From: Methanobacterium_C sp963845285 | Lineage (GTDB): Archaea; Methanobacteriota; Methanobacteria; Methanobacteriales; Methanobacteriaceae | Direction of reading: 5' to 3' | Assembly: GCA_963845285.1 (NCBI GenBank) | Contig: CAWJRO010000015.1 | Span: 124,001-188,000 of the forward strand | DNA: 64,000 bases | Shown here: piece by piece, positions 47,596-56,490 of the stretch | Position numbering within the stretch: the stretch's first letter is position 1 | Layout of the letters: every line of letters begins with the position of its first letter | Program-made: the position numbers and the translations under genes | The notes under the pieces: model-generated | Database searches by the model: none | Told to the model about the DNA's origin: nothing | What the model saw: only the letters and a program-made list of their open reading frames with translations

Positions 47596-47827
47596 TATAG
47601 TTTAAATATAATAAATTAACAATTTCAATTTCAAAAGTCATTTAATTGGGTTAAAAATACTTTTTCACATCAGAAAGCAAAACAATTCAAAATATCAAAT
47701 GAATCAAAAATCAAATGAATCAAAATAATTTAATATCACTAATAATCAGTTGAAGATAACCCTATTTAGATAATATTAAGACAGAAGGAGATTTTTAAAG
47801 AATCCATTATTAAAAGTTTGATATGAT

Positions 47828-48076
47828 CTAGCGGATTAAAAATTCTTCACATTCACTGCAGCCTGTTCCAGTTCGTGATCCAATTTCAACAATTCCCGGA
47901 CTTCGTCCCATTTCAAGGAGGAACTTGTTCACAGTTTCTATCATATCAACGTAGTTTTGCTTGCTTATTTTACACCCATCTACTGTAGTGTATTTTGGCA
48001 TTTCTCCATTCAACTTTTCAAACTTAATTACCTTTTCAACCATTCTTCGATACTGCTCGAGAGTTAACCTCTCCAT
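47828..48076 (-). CDS. Small protein with pseudomurein-binding-type repeats
   Basis: An 82-residue protein that reads like two joined pseudomurein-binding repeats (PF09373 type): LTLEQYRRMVEKVIKF then LNGEMPKYTTVDG, and ISKQNYVDMIETVNKF then MGRSPGIVEIG. In known proteins these repeats bind the methanogen cell wall and occur in secreted proteins in several copies. Here there is no signal peptide and only this short module, ending in CSECEEFLIR. The frame starts at GTG 48088; ATG 48076 is used. Role unknown. Confidence 0.72.
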   Translation of the reverse strand: MERLTLEQYRRMVEKVIKFEKLNGEMPKYTTVDGCKISKQNYVDMIETVNKFLLEMGRSPGIVEIGSRTGTGCSECEEFLIR

Positions 48077-48083
48077 TAAATCA

Positions 48084-48142
48084 ACCACATTTAGTTTTTA
48101 AAAAACCATATTTAGTTTCTAAACCACATTTAGTTTCTAAAA
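48084..48142. repeat. About 19-bp direct repeat, three copies
   Basis: Units of the type ACCACATTTAGTTTCTAAA, with small differences, directly upstream of the pseudomurein-repeat gene. Could be a simple duplication or part of its promoter. Confidence 0.75.
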
Positions 48143-48224
48143 TATATGATAATACCTACATAAATATCTTATGAAATGTCTTTACATACCAGTTTTTTCA
48201 TCAAATTTGCGCATTGATATCAAA

Positions 48225-48986
48225 TCAATTAGAAATCTCAACTTTTGCATCAGGATCAAATGGATTTGTTCGCAGAGCAAGGGAGAATAAATAAGGATAG
48301 TTGTTCATTAAATGTTCCATGTACTGCAACCATTCATAGATTAATAAGTTGTATACCCTTTCTGTATCTAATTTAAGGTGTTTATAATCTGATTCATGAA
48401 GTTTAGTCATATCTTCCCGGTTTTCCAGCTCTTCTGTAAGATGGAAAACAGCCCTTAAAAGATCTGTGAATGTTTCGTGTTCTAAGAGGTTGGGATTTTC
48501 AAGAAGGGTGAGTAAAAATTTTCTTTTATTGATGAGAAAATTGTGGGTATTGATTAAAAAAGATACTGAATTGGGATCAGTTCCTTCAATATCGAGTTTA
48601 TAATTGTAATCGTTTATACATTTTCCAGCTTCAAGGAAATCTTTTTGGGACCAGTTATCTTTTATTATAAGACTTTTTTTAATTTCTTCAGATTTAGAGT
48701 CAAATTCAGAGATATCCCTTAACAGATCTGTTCCAACTTCACTGAAGAAAACTCCTATTACCATGTTAAGCTTTTCAAGCATTATATTTTTCTCTCTTTC
48801 ACCTATGGCGGTTTCTATAACCAGTACAACCAACAGAACCTCTATAGGTACAAATGCAATGTCAATGCTGATGTAAAAAAATAAATCATGTGTATCATGG
48901 AAAATTAGAAAGTTCATTGTGTAAAGAATTGCAGATGCTAAAACCAGTAATATACCTATACGAACTCTCCATCCCCGAAGTTTCAT
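48225..48986 (-). CDS. Membrane protein with cytoplasmic helical domain
   Basis: A 253-residue protein with two hydrophobic helices near the N terminus (about 9-30 and 37-60) and then a long, charged, mostly helical domain (about 63-250) that contains no motif I know. AAGGA precedes the ATG. It stands alone between AT-rich spacers. Possibly a membrane sensor or scaffold; no function can be assigned. Confidence 0.75.
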   Translation of the reverse strand: MKLRGWRVRIGILLVLASAILYTMNFLIFHDTHDLFFYISIDIAFVPIEVLLVVLVIETAIGEREKNIMLEKLNMVIGVFFSEVGTDLLRDISEFDSKSEEIKKSLIIKDNWSQKDFLEAGKCINDYNYKLDIEGTDPNSVSFLINTHNFLINKRKFLLTLLENPNLLEHETFTDLLRAVFHLTEELENREDMTKLHESDYKHLKLDTERVYNLLIYEWLQYMEHLMNNYPYLFSLALRTNPFDPDAKVEISN

Positions 48987-49140
48987 AAATTCCTTTGCCT
49001 CTTTACTTTTTACGGATTTGAATGAGCCTTCATCTTATTTCTAAAAATACATTCTTATTTTTTATTTTATAAAAATGTTGAGTATTCTAAACTGTTAAAT
49101 TTAAATTTTGATGTTTACATATATTTATTTGGTGATAAAA

Positions 49141-49242
49141 ATGAAGCATCATTTAAATTACAGTAAAGAAAACCTGAACTATATTTTGTTAGAAAAAATA
49201 TTTAAAATTATCGGTTCTTACTACTGTTCGTTGACACAGTAA
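49141..49242 (+). CDS. Possible 33-residue small protein
   Basis: ATG frame preceded by GGTGAT four bases upstream, which pairs well with the 16S rRNA end, and by a TATA-like TTTACATATATTT about 30 bp upstream. The peptide starts MKHHLNYSKENLNYI and has a helical Ile/Phe/Lys stretch. It is the only candidate in the 48,987-49,355 space. Confidence 0.35.
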   Translation: MKHHLNYSKENLNYILLEKIFKIIGSYYCSLTQ

Positions 49243-49355
49243 TATTTGATAGAATATATTACACATACCAAACATATCAAATCGGCATTTCAAGGTTGAT
49301 TTGTCTTAAAAATGGGATTTCTCTTAAGGAATTGATTATATAACAACTACTAATT

Positions 49356-49928
49356 TCAATCCTCTAAAACTTTTGTAGCAGAAATAATTGTTATAGGATT
49401 GTTTGCAATCATCATAGTGCCACTTTTTGTGATTTTACCCTTTGAAATGGAAACCTCAACAACGTCCGGAATCATATCAAGACTCTGTAAAGTTTTAACG
49501 GCTTCTACACGAGTTTCAAGGAGTATTGATGTTACAATGATTCTTCCACCATTTTTGAGTTTGTTATATCCTTTTTTTATTATGGATGATAGTTTTCCGT
49601 TGCTTCCACCCACCATAAGAACATTGAAATCAGGAATTTCATCCATGACCTCCAGGGCGTCCCCTTCAAAAAGATTGGCTTTGATAAGGAGTCCATGTTT
49701 TTTAAGGTTTTTTTCGGTGACTTCAAGTGCATCTGGATTTTTATCAATAGAATAAACTTCTTTAGCTTTTTTTGCAAATTCCGCAGTTAATCCACCGGTT
49801 CCACAGCCTATATCTGCAACTATATCCCCTTTTAATACCTTTGATTTACACATAACAATGCATCTTACTTCTTCTTTTGTGGGGCCTGGAACTTCAGGAG
49901 TTTTTATAAATTCGCTGTCAGGTATCAT
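49356..49928 (-). CDS. cbiT: Cobalt-precorrin-6B C15-methyltransferase/decarboxylase
   Basis: SAM-dependent enzyme of the anaerobic cobalamin pathway, working on the C12 side-chain decarboxylation and C15 methylation. The 190-residue single-domain form has the N-terminal block PGPTKEEVRCIVMCK, the SAM loop VADIGCGTGGLT and YSIDKNPDAL. The ATG overlaps the ubiX stop by four bases (ATGA), so translation is coupled. Methanogens need corrinoids for methyl transfer. Confidence 0.95.
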   Translation of the reverse strand: MIPDSEFIKTPEVPGPTKEEVRCIVMCKSKVLKGDIVADIGCGTGGLTAEFAKKAKEVYSIDKNPDALEVTEKNLKKHGLLIKANLFEGDALEVMDEIPDFNVLMVGGSNGKLSSIIKKGYNKLKNGGRIIVTSILLETRVEAVKTLQSLDMIPDVVEVSISKGKITKSGTMMIANNPITIISATKVLED

Positions 49929-50485
49929 GGTTTATCTCCGTGCCATCGTTTGAAAAGATGGTTATCTATTCCCAAAATATCAAGTATTTTGCCTGTAATG
50001 AAATCTACCATATCATCAATGTTTTCAGGTTTGTTATAAAATGCAGGCATTGCAGGAAGTATTATACCCCCTTCTTTTGCTATTTTAAGCATGTTTTCAA
50101 GGTGTACGGGCCTTAAAGGAGTTTCTCTAGGCACCAGTACAAGTTTTCTATGCTCTTTAAGGGCAACATCAGCTGTTCTTGTTACTGCATTGTTTGCATA
50201 ACCGTTTGCTATTGCTGCTATTGTTTTCATGGTTGAAGGAACAATTACCATGGATTTGAATCTGCACGATCCGCTGTTTATAGACGCTGTAAGATCCTCT
50301 GGTCGGTAATATTCAGATGCAAGTTTCTTAATTTGATCCTCTTCAATTCCAAGCTCATATTTCAGGATTATTTTTGCAGGGTCTGTTACAATAAGGGCTG
50401 TGTCTTCCCCAAGTTCAGATAAAACTTCAAGGAGTCTTACTCCATAAGCAACACCACTTGCACCTGTAATTGCAATCACTATCAT
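49925..50485 (-). CDS. ubiX: Flavin prenyltransferase
   Basis: Attaches a dimethylallyl unit to FMN to form the prenylated flavin used by UbiD-type decarboxylases. At 186 residues it has the normal length: ITGASGVAYGVRLLE binds FMN, VPSTMKTIAAIANGYANN is the family block, and RETPLRPVHLENM holds the conserved Arg and the catalytic-site residues. Upstream partner of cbiT. No ubiD is in the window. Confidence 0.95.
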   Translation of the reverse strand: MIVIAITGASGVAYGVRLLEVLSELGEDTALIVTDPAKIILKYELGIEEDQIKKLASEYYRPEDLTASINSGSCRFKSMVIVPSTMKTIAAIANGYANNAVTRTADVALKEHRKLVLVPRETPLRPVHLENMLKIAKEGGIILPAMPAFYNKPENIDDMVDFITGKILDILGIDNHLFKRWHGDKP

Positions 50486-50677
50486 TTCATCACGCCATTT
50501 TTATCTTTAATAATTAATTTATATTAATTACTACTATGAGGGTAATTAAATTTAATTTTAACTCAATCTCAGATAACTAAATTAATCTAATAAATATTTG
50601 ATAATTCAATTTTGATATTCAATAATTAAATCCATACTAACCGATCTAACAGTCAATCTAATTTTCAATCAATATTT

Positions 50678-51838
50678 TTAATCAGGTATTTTAATGTAAT
50701 CTTCAAATTGGAATCCATCTGTTTTATTTACATATTCTTTTGGAATATAAATACATAGATCAGCATGGTTGAACCGTGCATCCCTCAGAGCACGTACTAT
50801 TGTGGATATATCTCCAAGCTTGACAACACCGTTTTCTACAGCCACCTGGGTTTTAATCTCGTCAAATGAGGGATATTCTGGAACATCTATCATAACGTAA
50901 CCTTCAGGGATGTCCAAGTCTTCAGATAACTCTATTTCCATTTGTTTTATTTTCTCATCTCCTAACTTGAATACTTCATCAGGATTTTTAAGTTCGTCAA
51001 GTTTCAATGAAAAAACAGTTTTGAACAGATCTCTGTTGTCCAACTTTTGGATTATATCCTTTATATAACCTGTTTGAGCCCTTGCTGTTACGATTATGTC
51101 TAAATCATCGTACTCGTAAATTCTTTCAGCTTCTACTTCCCCAGTTTCTAAAAGCTTTTTAAAGCACCTTCTGAACATAGAGTTGATGATCCGTGTGGTA
51201 TGATGTTGATAAACACTGGGATACATGAAATATCTTGCAAGGAGCATGGACTCTGCGGCCTGAACACCTTTTTCTCTGAGAACCAGGTTTTCATCAAGTT
51301 TCATGTTATAAATAAGCCTTTCAACGTCAATAACTCCATATGCAACTCCAGTATAATAAGAATCTCTTAAAAGATAGTCCATTCTGTCAACGTCGAGCTC
51401 ACCTGATATCGCTTGTCCGAGGGAACTTTTACCATTTATTGTTTTTATTATTTCTTGAGTATTGAATTTTTCTGATAGTATATCCGATAGTTCGGATTCT
51501 TTTATTAATTTAGATGTGAGTTCTTCATGTGATGTACCGAGGACTCCTTCTGATACATGAGAAAATGGACCGTGGCCTGCATCGTGGAGTATTGCACAAA
51601 CACGTAGCATCTGTTTTTCATGGTCTTCAAGTTGCAAGTTATTTGCAAGTCTAGATGCCAGGTACATTGTTCCAATGGAATGTTCAAATCTGGTATGGTT
51701 TGCACCGGGATATACAAGGTAAGTAAAACCTAACTGTTTTATACGTCTCAATCTTTGTATTTGGGGCGTGTCAACTATTTTAACCTCAAAATCATCTAAT
51801 TGAAGATTTCCATGGAGACTATCCCTTATAAATTTCAA
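50678..51838 (-). CDS. HD-domain phosphohydrolase
   Basis: A 386-residue soluble metal-dependent phosphohydrolase. The HD site is given by H53 in TRFEHSIGTM and by H85-D86 in CAILHDAGHGPFSH, with a later Asp in SGELDVDRMDYLLRD. The family includes dGTP triphosphohydrolases and nucleotidases. The start is TTG, with GGAGGG five bases upstream inside the end of moaE, so it is coupled to that gene. Confidence 0.9.
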   Translation of the reverse strand: MKFIRDSLHGNLQLDDFEVKIVDTPQIQRLRRIKQLGFTYLVYPGANHTRFEHSIGTMYLASRLANNLQLEDHEKQMLRVCAILHDAGHGPFSHVSEGVLGTSHEELTSKLIKESELSDILSEKFNTQEIIKTINGKSSLGQAISGELDVDRMDYLLRDSYYTGVAYGVIDVERLIYNMKLDENLVLREKGVQAAESMLLARYFMYPSVYQHHTTRIINSMFRRCFKKLLETGEVEAERIYEYDDLDIIVTARAQTGYIKDIIQKLDNRDLFKTVFSLKLDELKNPDEVFKLGDEKIKQMEIELSEDLDIPEGYVMIDVPEYPSFDEIKTQVAVENGVVKLGDISTIVRALRDARFNHADLCIYIPKEYVNKTDGFQFEDYIKIPD

Positions 51839-51840
51839 AA

Positions 51841-52278
51841 TTACCCTCCAGACATTATTATATTAGTACCACCATCAGTATGTTCTTCTTTTTTAAAATC
51901 AAGTTCATATTTGACTCTTTCTACAACATCGTTCAGTGCACTACGGGTTTCCTGTCTGTGGGCTCCTGCAACTACAACGAGAAAGAGCGGGTCCGCGGGC
52001 TGGAATTCACCGACATAATGTACAACAGCTATTTCAATCACGCCATACTTGTTTTTTATATCATTTATAATTTCTTTAAGTTCCCCTTCAGTTTCTACAA
52101 TGTCCGGAGTGGTGAGGTCCATTTTCACAGTGTTTTTATCAGTTTCTGTTCCCCTTACAATACCCTCAAAGGAAAATAATGCCCCACACTCTGTTATTTG
52201 AGGATTTTTTTTAACCTGATCCATGAGCTGGTTAATTGTGATATTTTCTTCACCTTTTTTTAAGATCCTGGCAATCAT
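51841..52278 (-). CDS. moaE: Molybdopterin synthase catalytic subunit
   Basis: Large subunit that adds two sulfurs to precursor Z, with MoaD as sulfur donor. At 145 residues: GALFSFEGIVRG is the opening block, VVHYVGEFQPADPLFLVVVAG and HRQETRSALNDVVERVKYELDFKKEE hold the substrate-site Arg and Lys. GGTGA precedes the ATG. MoaD is not adjacent. The HD-domain gene follows after 2 bp. Confidence 0.93.
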   Translation of the reverse strand: MIARILKKGEENITINQLMDQVKKNPQITECGALFSFEGIVRGTETDKNTVKMDLTTPDIVETEGELKEIINDIKNKYGVIEIAVVHYVGEFQPADPLFLVVVAGAHRQETRSALNDVVERVKYELDFKKEEHTDGGTNIIMSGG

Positions 52279-52448
52279 ATTGTTTTCACCATCGTTATAT
52301 GGTAATTGTTCAATCTTTATTTATATGATACTTGTTCAATCTTCATATAAACTTAATTTTACATGAACTTTAATTATTTATTAACATTTACATGTTTAAT
52401 CTATTACATGTGTTAACCTAATTATTCACTAATTTTCTTATTTATCCA

Positions 52449-52973
52449 TTAATCCTCATTCATTTCCTTTTTAGATAAATGTTTAAGCCTATTAACTCCA
52501 TCTATCTCTTCTATAACTTTAACAACACATTTTGGAACTAAAGATTCCCAATCTTCATCTGCAAGCATTCTTCTCCTGACTTCTGTTCCAGAGTATGATT
52601 CACGGTTAAAAAGCGGAGGGGATGTGACCTCATAGCCTCCCTCAATAAATAGCCTCTGTACAAGGGAGTTTCCGGAGTAAACGTGTCTAAATGGTGGTGT
52701 TAACATCTTTACATGGGCGATCCAGATGGAATTGCACTCAACATCCTGTATAGGAATGATGTAATAGTTTGAGGGAGAAATTCCATTTTCGCTGAGGGCT
52801 TTGGTGAGCATCATAACCCTTTCACCTGCTGTAAATGGGTCTCTAAGTCGGTGGCTTAACTGAGCACTTCCAATTCCTATTATAACTTCATCAACATCTT
52901 CTAAAATCCTTTTTATAACTTCTATATGCCCCTTATGAACTGGCTGCATCCTTCCAACAAGTAAACCCCTCAT
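52449..52973 (-). CDS. nadM: Nicotinamide-nucleotide adenylyltransferase (archaeal NadM)
   Basis: Joins ATP and NMN to make NAD. The 174-residue protein has the archaeal motif GRMQPVHKGH at 7-16, IGSAQLSHRLRDPFTAGERVMM in the middle and YSGTEVRRRM, the second nucleotidyl-transferase motif. AGGTGATC lies three bases before the ATG, a perfect ribosome binding site. Confidence 0.96.
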   Translation of the reverse strand: MRGLLVGRMQPVHKGHIEVIKRILEDVDEVIIGIGSAQLSHRLRDPFTAGERVMMLTKALSENGISPSNYYIIPIQDVECNSIWIAHVKMLTPPFRHVYSGNSLVQRLFIEGGYEVTSPPLFNRESYSGTEVRRRMLADEDWESLVPKCVVKVIEEIDGVNRLKHLSKKEMNED

Positions 52974-53090
52974 TTAGATCACCTGATTTTTTATAACCTA
53001 ATAATTTTAATAATTTAACAATTATTAACAAATTTAACTGTATAACTGGAATTAAATTTGATTTTAATCTTATTTCAAATTTATTAACCC

Positions 53091-53195
53091 ATTAATTGGA
53101 TTTGAGTAACTCATTAATTGAATCTTATCAAATCTATTAATTGAATTTTATTAACTCAATTAACTGGATTTTATTAATTCCTTAATTTGAGTAAT
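53091..53195. repeat. About 23-bp degenerate tandem repeat
   Basis: Four and a half units of the type ATTAATTGAATTTTATTAACT lie between nadM and the V4R regulator gene. The rest of this 301-bp space shows no gene. Confidence 0.75.
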
Positions 53196-53274
53196 ATGTA
53201 TCATAAATTATGTTAAATTATTACATTAATATTTGCAAACCACAGATTAGTTTTACAAATCCAATTAAGAGTAA

Positions 53275-54072
53275 TTAATCTTTATTTCTTTTATTCTTTT
53301 TGTCACAATCTTCAATGACAAAAGAACAGTAATCATCACCAGTTGCGTAGCATTTGACCTCATCAACTACCTGTTCATCCTGGAGATGGGCTGAAAAAAT
53401 GGTTTTAAGTATTCCTGAATCAAATGCACATGCAGGTCTTCCAAGGTAGGGCAGGCCCTGACATTCAAAACAGTCATAAACATTAACTGTTAATGGTTCG
53501 AGATTTCCAACTTCAACGTGTCCCAGCTGATGGGTTTCCCAAAATTTTGCAATGTTTCCCACAAAATTATCCATATCTGAATCAGCTAATTCTTTATAAA
53601 TAGCTTCACCCACTTTTTCTCCGGCTTCATAAAGTATGGGGTCAATATTTATGCCCTGTTTGAGGAGTGAAACCCTGATAGTCTGGAATATCATCCTGAA
53701 AAACTCAAATGGATTACCATTGCTTTCTACGTAACTTGAAACATATTTATCTATGCCATCTTTCAACATTTTTTTACTGGATAATTTGCCCAGATATTCT
53801 GATTTAATGAAAAAGATCTTTTTACGCGCATCATCAGGGTCCTGTTTTGAACCTATTATTCCCTCTTTTGCCATTTTTTTGAGGTGTACTGATACTGTTG
53901 ATTTGGCTTTGCCAGATAATTTTGCTATCCTGTCAAAGCTCAATTCTCCTTCCCTGAGCAGGGATAATATTTTTACCCTTACCGGACTGTCAATTGCATA
54001 TACACCATCGGATGTGGCAAATAATTCTATTCTCATATCTTGATGAGAGTCTTGGGGGTTTATATTATTCAT
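53275..54072 (-). CDS. ArsR-type regulator with V4R domain (MsvR-like)
   Basis: A 265-residue protein. Residues about 22-90 are a winged helix (SPVRVKILSLL, LSGKAKSTVSVHLKKM); residues about 120-260 are a V4R domain ending with a cysteine-rich part (YDCFECQGLPYLGRPAC, KCYATGDDYCSF, EDC). This is the design of MsvR, a redox-sensing transcription regulator of methanogens in which V4R cysteines sense oxidation. AGAGGA precedes the ATG. Its promoter region faces that of a small frame and an esterase. Targets cannot be told from the window. Confidence 0.85.
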   Translation of the reverse strand: MNNINPQDSHQDMRIELFATSDGVYAIDSPVRVKILSLLREGELSFDRIAKLSGKAKSTVSVHLKKMAKEGIIGSKQDPDDARKKIFFIKSEYLGKLSSKKMLKDGIDKYVSSYVESNGNPFEFFRMIFQTIRVSLLKQGINIDPILYEAGEKVGEAIYKELADSDMDNFVGNIAKFWETHQLGHVEVGNLEPLTVNVYDCFECQGLPYLGRPACAFDSGILKTIFSAHLQDEQVVDEVKCYATGDDYCSFVIEDCDKKNKRNKD

Positions 54073-54430
54073 TTTGTTCCTCTTTAGCTGTATTTTGGGA
54101 TAAAATTAATAATTGTAACTTATTTTATTATTTAATTTCTTTACAATTACTTGATTTATTTTTTATTTATTTTTATTCTATTTTTTATTTATTTTATTTG
54201 TTTTCCACTTCTTTTTGGTCAACTTATCTTCTAAAACTATATCTCTTTTATCTTTCTGAAAATAGTATGGTATCTATTATAAATATTAAACAAAAATGTT
54301 ACATTTACTTGAGATAATCCATATAAACTGTTGAAAGTGAAATATATATCATCAGAATGCTGTTTCTAAATACGTTTATGGAAAAGCTTATTAATAAATA
54401 TATAAAAGTAATATTAACAGGGTTACTTTT
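54073..54430. other. Divergent intergenic region
   Basis: Promoter space between the V4R regulator and the esterase unit. Strongly T-rich on the plus strand, with repeated TTTATTTATTTT. No operator with clear dyad symmetry was seen. Confidence 0.45.
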
Positions 54431-54550
54431 ATGAGTAATTGTAAGGTGATGTTACTAAAAATTGTAAAGAATGTGAAAAAATTTAATGACATACTTTTAC
54501 TGGTAAACCACATGAAATGGTTAAAAACAGAAGAAAATATCGAAGAGTGA
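54431..54550 (+). CDS. Possible 39-residue small protein upstream of the esterase
   Basis: Frame from ATG to a TGA six bases before the esterase ATG. The peptide is basic and helical (KNVKKFNDILLLVNHM region) with an acidic tail. An inner ATG at 54449 follows GGTG too closely. The tight spacing to the esterase suggests coupling or a leader peptide. Confidence 0.35.
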   Translation: MSNCKVMLLKIVKNVKKFNDILLLVNHMKWLKTEENIEE

Positions 54551-54556
54551 GAATAA

Positions 54557-55525
54557 ATGAAGAAAAATTTAAAAATAATTAATTTAGTGATCTTGGTGAT
54601 TGCCTTTGTGCGTGCATTAGGGTATTTTAACACAGCTCAAAATCAAGCTAACACCACTAGTAATGTTGCTCATAATAGTAATGTTGCTCCGGGCCAAAGT
54701 TGGACTAACGCTACTTATGCCAATGTATCTGCAGCTGAGAAAATGGACATATATCTCCCAAATTCAATTGGACCTTACCCAGTCATTATAGTAATTCATG
54801 GTGGTGCCTTCAAAGTAGGAGATAAAAAAGGTCAGGAACTACGATCTATTAAACAACCCGCTTTAAATAGGGGATATGCTATTGTTTCCATTAACTATCG
54901 TTTAAGTAGTGAAGCCAAATTCCCTGCTCAGATTAACGATGTTAAAGCAGCTATTCGATACATTAGAGCCAACTCATATCAATACAATATAAACCCTAAT
55001 AAAATTGCAGTTTATGGAAGTTCTGCCGGAGGCTATTTAGCTGCACTAGCAGGTACATCCGGAGATGTAATCGAACCCCAGGACCCTAATCTAGGAAATT
55101 CAAATGTTTCTGATAAAGTTCAAGCAGTAATTGATTTATACGGGCCTATTAATTTCAGCACCATGGACGAACAGTTCAAAGAAAGCGGAATAAATGGTAA
55201 GACACACAACTCCAGCAGTTCTCCGGAATCATTACTCATGGGACAGAACATAGCTTCAATCCCCGACCAAGTGGCCAAAGCTAATCCCGAAACATATATT
55301 TCCAAGGATGATCCAGCTTTCTTTATACAACATGGCAGTGCGGATAAATTAGTTCCTTACCAGCAATCTATAGACTTTGCCAACAAATTAAAAAGTGTAA
55401 TTGGTAATGAAAAGGTTTACACTGAAATCATTCAAGGTGCAGGACATATAGATCCACAATTCACCACCAATGATAACATCAAAAAGATTTTAGATTTCTT
55501 GGACACCCATTTAAATCAATATTAA
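54557..55525 (+). CDS. Exported alpha/beta hydrolase (esterase/lipase)
   Basis: A 322-residue esterase with an N-terminal signal or anchor (residues 5-24). IVIHGGAFKVG is the oxyanion loop HGGA, YGSSAGGYLA carries the nucleophile Ser, HGSADKLVP the Asp, and GAGHIDPQF the His; the set is complete. Closest to the BD-FAE/HSL-like esterases. It acts outside the cell. Substrate unknown; acetylated glycans are one option for a surface enzyme. Confidence 0.88.
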   Translation: MKKNLKIINLVILVIAFVRALGYFNTAQNQANTTSNVAHNSNVAPGQSWTNATYANVSAAEKMDIYLPNSIGPYPVIIVIHGGAFKVGDKKGQELRSIKQPALNRGYAIVSINYRLSSEAKFPAQINDVKAAIRYIRANSYQYNINPNKIAVYGSSAGGYLAALAGTSGDVIEPQDPNLGNSNVSDKVQAVIDLYGPINFSTMDEQFKESGINGKTHNSSSSPESLLMGQNIASIPDQVAKANPETYISKDDPAFFIQHGSADKLVPYQQSIDFANKLKSVIGNEKVYTEIIQGAGHIDPQFTTNDNIKKILDFLDTHLNQY

Positions 55526-55805
55526 AAGTTTTATGATCTCTAAATTCTGCTGCGTGAGTGGTTGAATCAAGATCCAGGGACTCTTATATCATTTTTTTAA
55601 CTATAAGTCTTGTGGCCAAAAATAATAGAGTGTAATGTAAAGTATGGCTTAAAATTAGTTATTTAATGCTCTCCTCCTCAATTGAATATTAAGGTAGCAA
55701 CATAGTAACCCTCCTTGAAGGGAGGTTTGATATTTATGAGGGTAAGTGTTATTGAGATGGGTGAAGATGAGCAGGTCTTTTATAATCTGGGGGTCTTTGA
55801 GAAAC

Positions 55806-56144
55806 ATGAAGATTCTCATTGTTTTCCCATACATGGAGTTTGCAAATTTCTATGATGAAATAGAAAAACGATTGCAATGTATCAAGAATATCATTCATAG
55901 AGAATGCCCTGAAGAACCACCCAAAGTAATCAGAGATATGCAACCCCACCCGGAACTATTAGAAAAGGAATTAGAATTTTTAGTAGACTTCGAGGTTCAA
56001 ACAACACTGGAATCGTTTGAAACGGAATCGTTTGAAACTCAAAAACAAGAAAGTAAAACATGTGAAAAGATTCCAGATACGGATAAAGAACCTTTACAGT
56101 GTTTTGATAGGGTTGTAAATGAAAGGAAGATTATTGAATACTAA
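55806..56144 (+). CDS. Hypothetical protein, possibly degenerate
   Basis: Frame open from 55746; the ATG at 55806 gives a 112-residue protein starting MKILIVFPYMEFANFYDEI. The first 60 residues look folded and the tail is an acidic Glu/Lys/Thr stretch with the repeat ESFETESFET. No ribosome binding site is clear for either start. It may be a remnant. No family recognised. Confidence 0.45.
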   Translation: MKILIVFPYMEFANFYDEIEKRLQCIKNIIHRECPEEPPKVIRDMQPHPELLEKELEFLVDFEVQTTLESFETESFETQKQESKTCEKIPDTDKEPLQCFDRVVNERKIIEY

Positions 56145-56335
56145 GGAATATTGTGAGTAAATTTATAAAAGATTAGAGAACTTTTTTTATGTTAATTGTT
56201 TAAACATTTAACAAAAAAGTATCAATTACTAAACTTAGTACCACATGAACCACAAATTTTCTTGGGCATCATTTTCATTCTTATTGGGTGCCCAAGTATG
56301 CTCTGTGTACTCAGAATAATTATTATACTGCTCTT

Positions 56336-56484
56336 CTACTCAATTTTGCTGCTTGTGAGTTTAACATGTTCAACTCCTTTAAGCCTCATAATTTTTTCTG
56401 TTAATTCACGGATGTATTTCACATCTCCCTTGACTATTATAACTTCAAGGCAGTACTTCTCAGTCATGTGCACGTGCATGGTTG
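56336..56484 (-). CDS. nikR: Nickel-responsive regulator NikR, C-terminal part (truncated)
   Basis: Only the last 48-50 residues remain: a stop at 56336-56338 preceded by a frame reading MHVHMTEKYCLEVIIVKGD and then an IRELTEKIMRLKGVEHVKL helix. The His and Cys residues in HVHM and EKYCLEV are the nickel ligands of NikR, a ribbon-helix-helix repressor of nickel uptake. The N-terminal DNA-binding part is missing because the sequence changes at about 56,478-56,490 to GC-rich DNA with unrelated genes. The cut is best explained by an assembly join. Confidence 0.88.
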
Positions 56485-56490
56485 ATTGGG
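56478..56490. other. Composition break and probable assembly join 1
   Basis: AT-rich archaeal DNA changes within about 12 bases to GC-rich DNA, in the middle of the nikR frame. A virus-like gene on the other side is also cut. No repeat, integrase or attachment site is seen. Confidence 0.8.

Noticed and set aside
56222..56278. 18-residue minus-strand frame with CGSCG
   Set aside because: A CxxC suggests a zinc knuckle, but it is very short and lacks a ribosome binding site; probably chance or a relic beside nikR.
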